This document shows positions 63,298-64,000 of a DNA stretch of 64,000 nucleotides, one piece after another; positions within the stretch are counted from its first letter, which is position 1, and every line of letters begins with the position of its first letter. A program made the position numbers and the translations under genes. A model generated the notes under the pieces. The model was not told the DNA's origin, ran no database searches, and was given only the letters and a program-made list of their open reading frames with translations. The DNA is from Dysidea avara (Eukaryota; Porifera; Demospongiae; Dictyoceratida; Dysideidae): the NCBI RefSeq assembly GCF_963678975.1, contig NC_089274.1, positions 22,591,133 through 22,655,132 of the forward strand, written 5' to 3'.

Positions 63298-64000
63298 CAG
63301 TAATAATTAACAGTTTAGGGGGGAATTAACAGTTTAATGTTAACAATTAACAGTTTAATGTTGAAAATATGCACTAAAAGCATCAAATCCAGTGAGGGTG
63401 TCCATTACATTGTAATCTATCTTGTGAATAACTGTTGATTCATATATATAGTGAAAATAAATCTGATAGTTTAGTATTTTCAGTGTCTAGCTACTATGTA
63501 ACAGTTGTGTAGCATTCACTGTACACTGAACAATCAAGATGACTGCTAATCTTATAGTGTACAGTCAAGCTATATACAATATCTATATACACTATATTGG
63601 TGCTAGCAGTAGACAATTTCAAACTCAGTTGCAGTGAATATGTATGATACAGGCAAAGCTGTGCGTTAATTGTATGGCTGTTCTTTCACAAATGCATGTA
63701 TCATATATAGCCAGAAAGCAAATTTTACTGTATTTGTGTTTCCTCTATATGCAGGAAACTCCGTTTGAAATGGTTTGTGTGCCCAGCTATAGCTAAGCCA
63801 AATTCCATGCAGCTATATAATAGTAAACAATGATACAACCCCAAATGACTCGTATATGTATATATTCTCACAACATATGTTTTTACATCTTACATGTGCT
63901 CTGTATGTGGAATTACACATCAGTGCAGAAAGATGTATAGATTTAATTCACATACTGCGTGGGTATTTATTTTTGTAGCCAAACTGATTACAGGAAAGCA
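63298..64000. other. Right edge of the window, nothing recognised
   Basis: AT-rich sequence with short AACAGTTTA(A/G) repeats near 63308-63360. No exon-like segment or element end seen. Confidence 0.4.

Overview
The window looks like genomic DNA from a demosponge, most probably Amphimedon queenslandica or a close relative. This is inferred from the AT-rich sequence, very short GT-AG introns (about 45-60 bp inside host genes), large tandem families of discoidin-domain membrane receptors, and a dense load of small inverted-repeat elements. No bacterial, organellar or CRISPR signature was seen.

Layout. 1-2144: no gene recognised. 2145-5506: a hAT-type DNA transposon with 16-bp perfect terminal inverted repeats and a transposase split by one frameshift. 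5507-12500: mostly small non-autonomous elements, including two hAT-like MITEs with exact 8-bp target-site duplications and a 619-bp hairpin with 298-bp arms. 12856-17891 (+): a decayed or divergent discoidin receptor gene (locus C). 20913-32379 (-): discoidin receptor gene A. 34143-37303: an Academ-like DNA transposon with about 295-bp inverted repeats and a 3-bp target duplication, carrying a broken XPG-like nuclease/CXC-domain gene. 37396-38069 (+): a possible two-exon gene. 39041-47903 (-): discoidin receptor gene B, a tandem paralogue of A. 48332-49488 (+): an intact 8-exon CFAP97-domain ciliary gene with an RFX X-box-like site just upstream. 49754-53097 (+): exons of an unidentified gene. 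54026-55498: a 1.47-kb pogo/Tc1-like non-autonomous element. 57382-63300 (+): a tandem array of small Cys-rich single-pass membrane protein genes sharing a YSI-x3-GxLRQ motif before the membrane segment.

Genes A and B share domain order and nearly every exon length: discoidin type I, discoidin-like type II, Ser/Thr-rich linker, type I, type II, transmembrane helix, tyrosine-rich tail. In B the tail carries an NPMYE (NPxY-type) motif. The obvious working idea is a sponge-specific family of adhesion or ligand-binding receptors enlarged by tandem duplication. The same intron is 420 bp in B and 5.9 kb in A, filled by mobile-element debris.

The candidates for undescribed biology are (1) the Cys-rich membrane protein array, (2) the duplicated discoidin I-II receptor architecture, and (3) a quasi-palindromic motif built on CTCTAWTAGAG that recurs about 18 times and sits inside several otherwise different MITEs.
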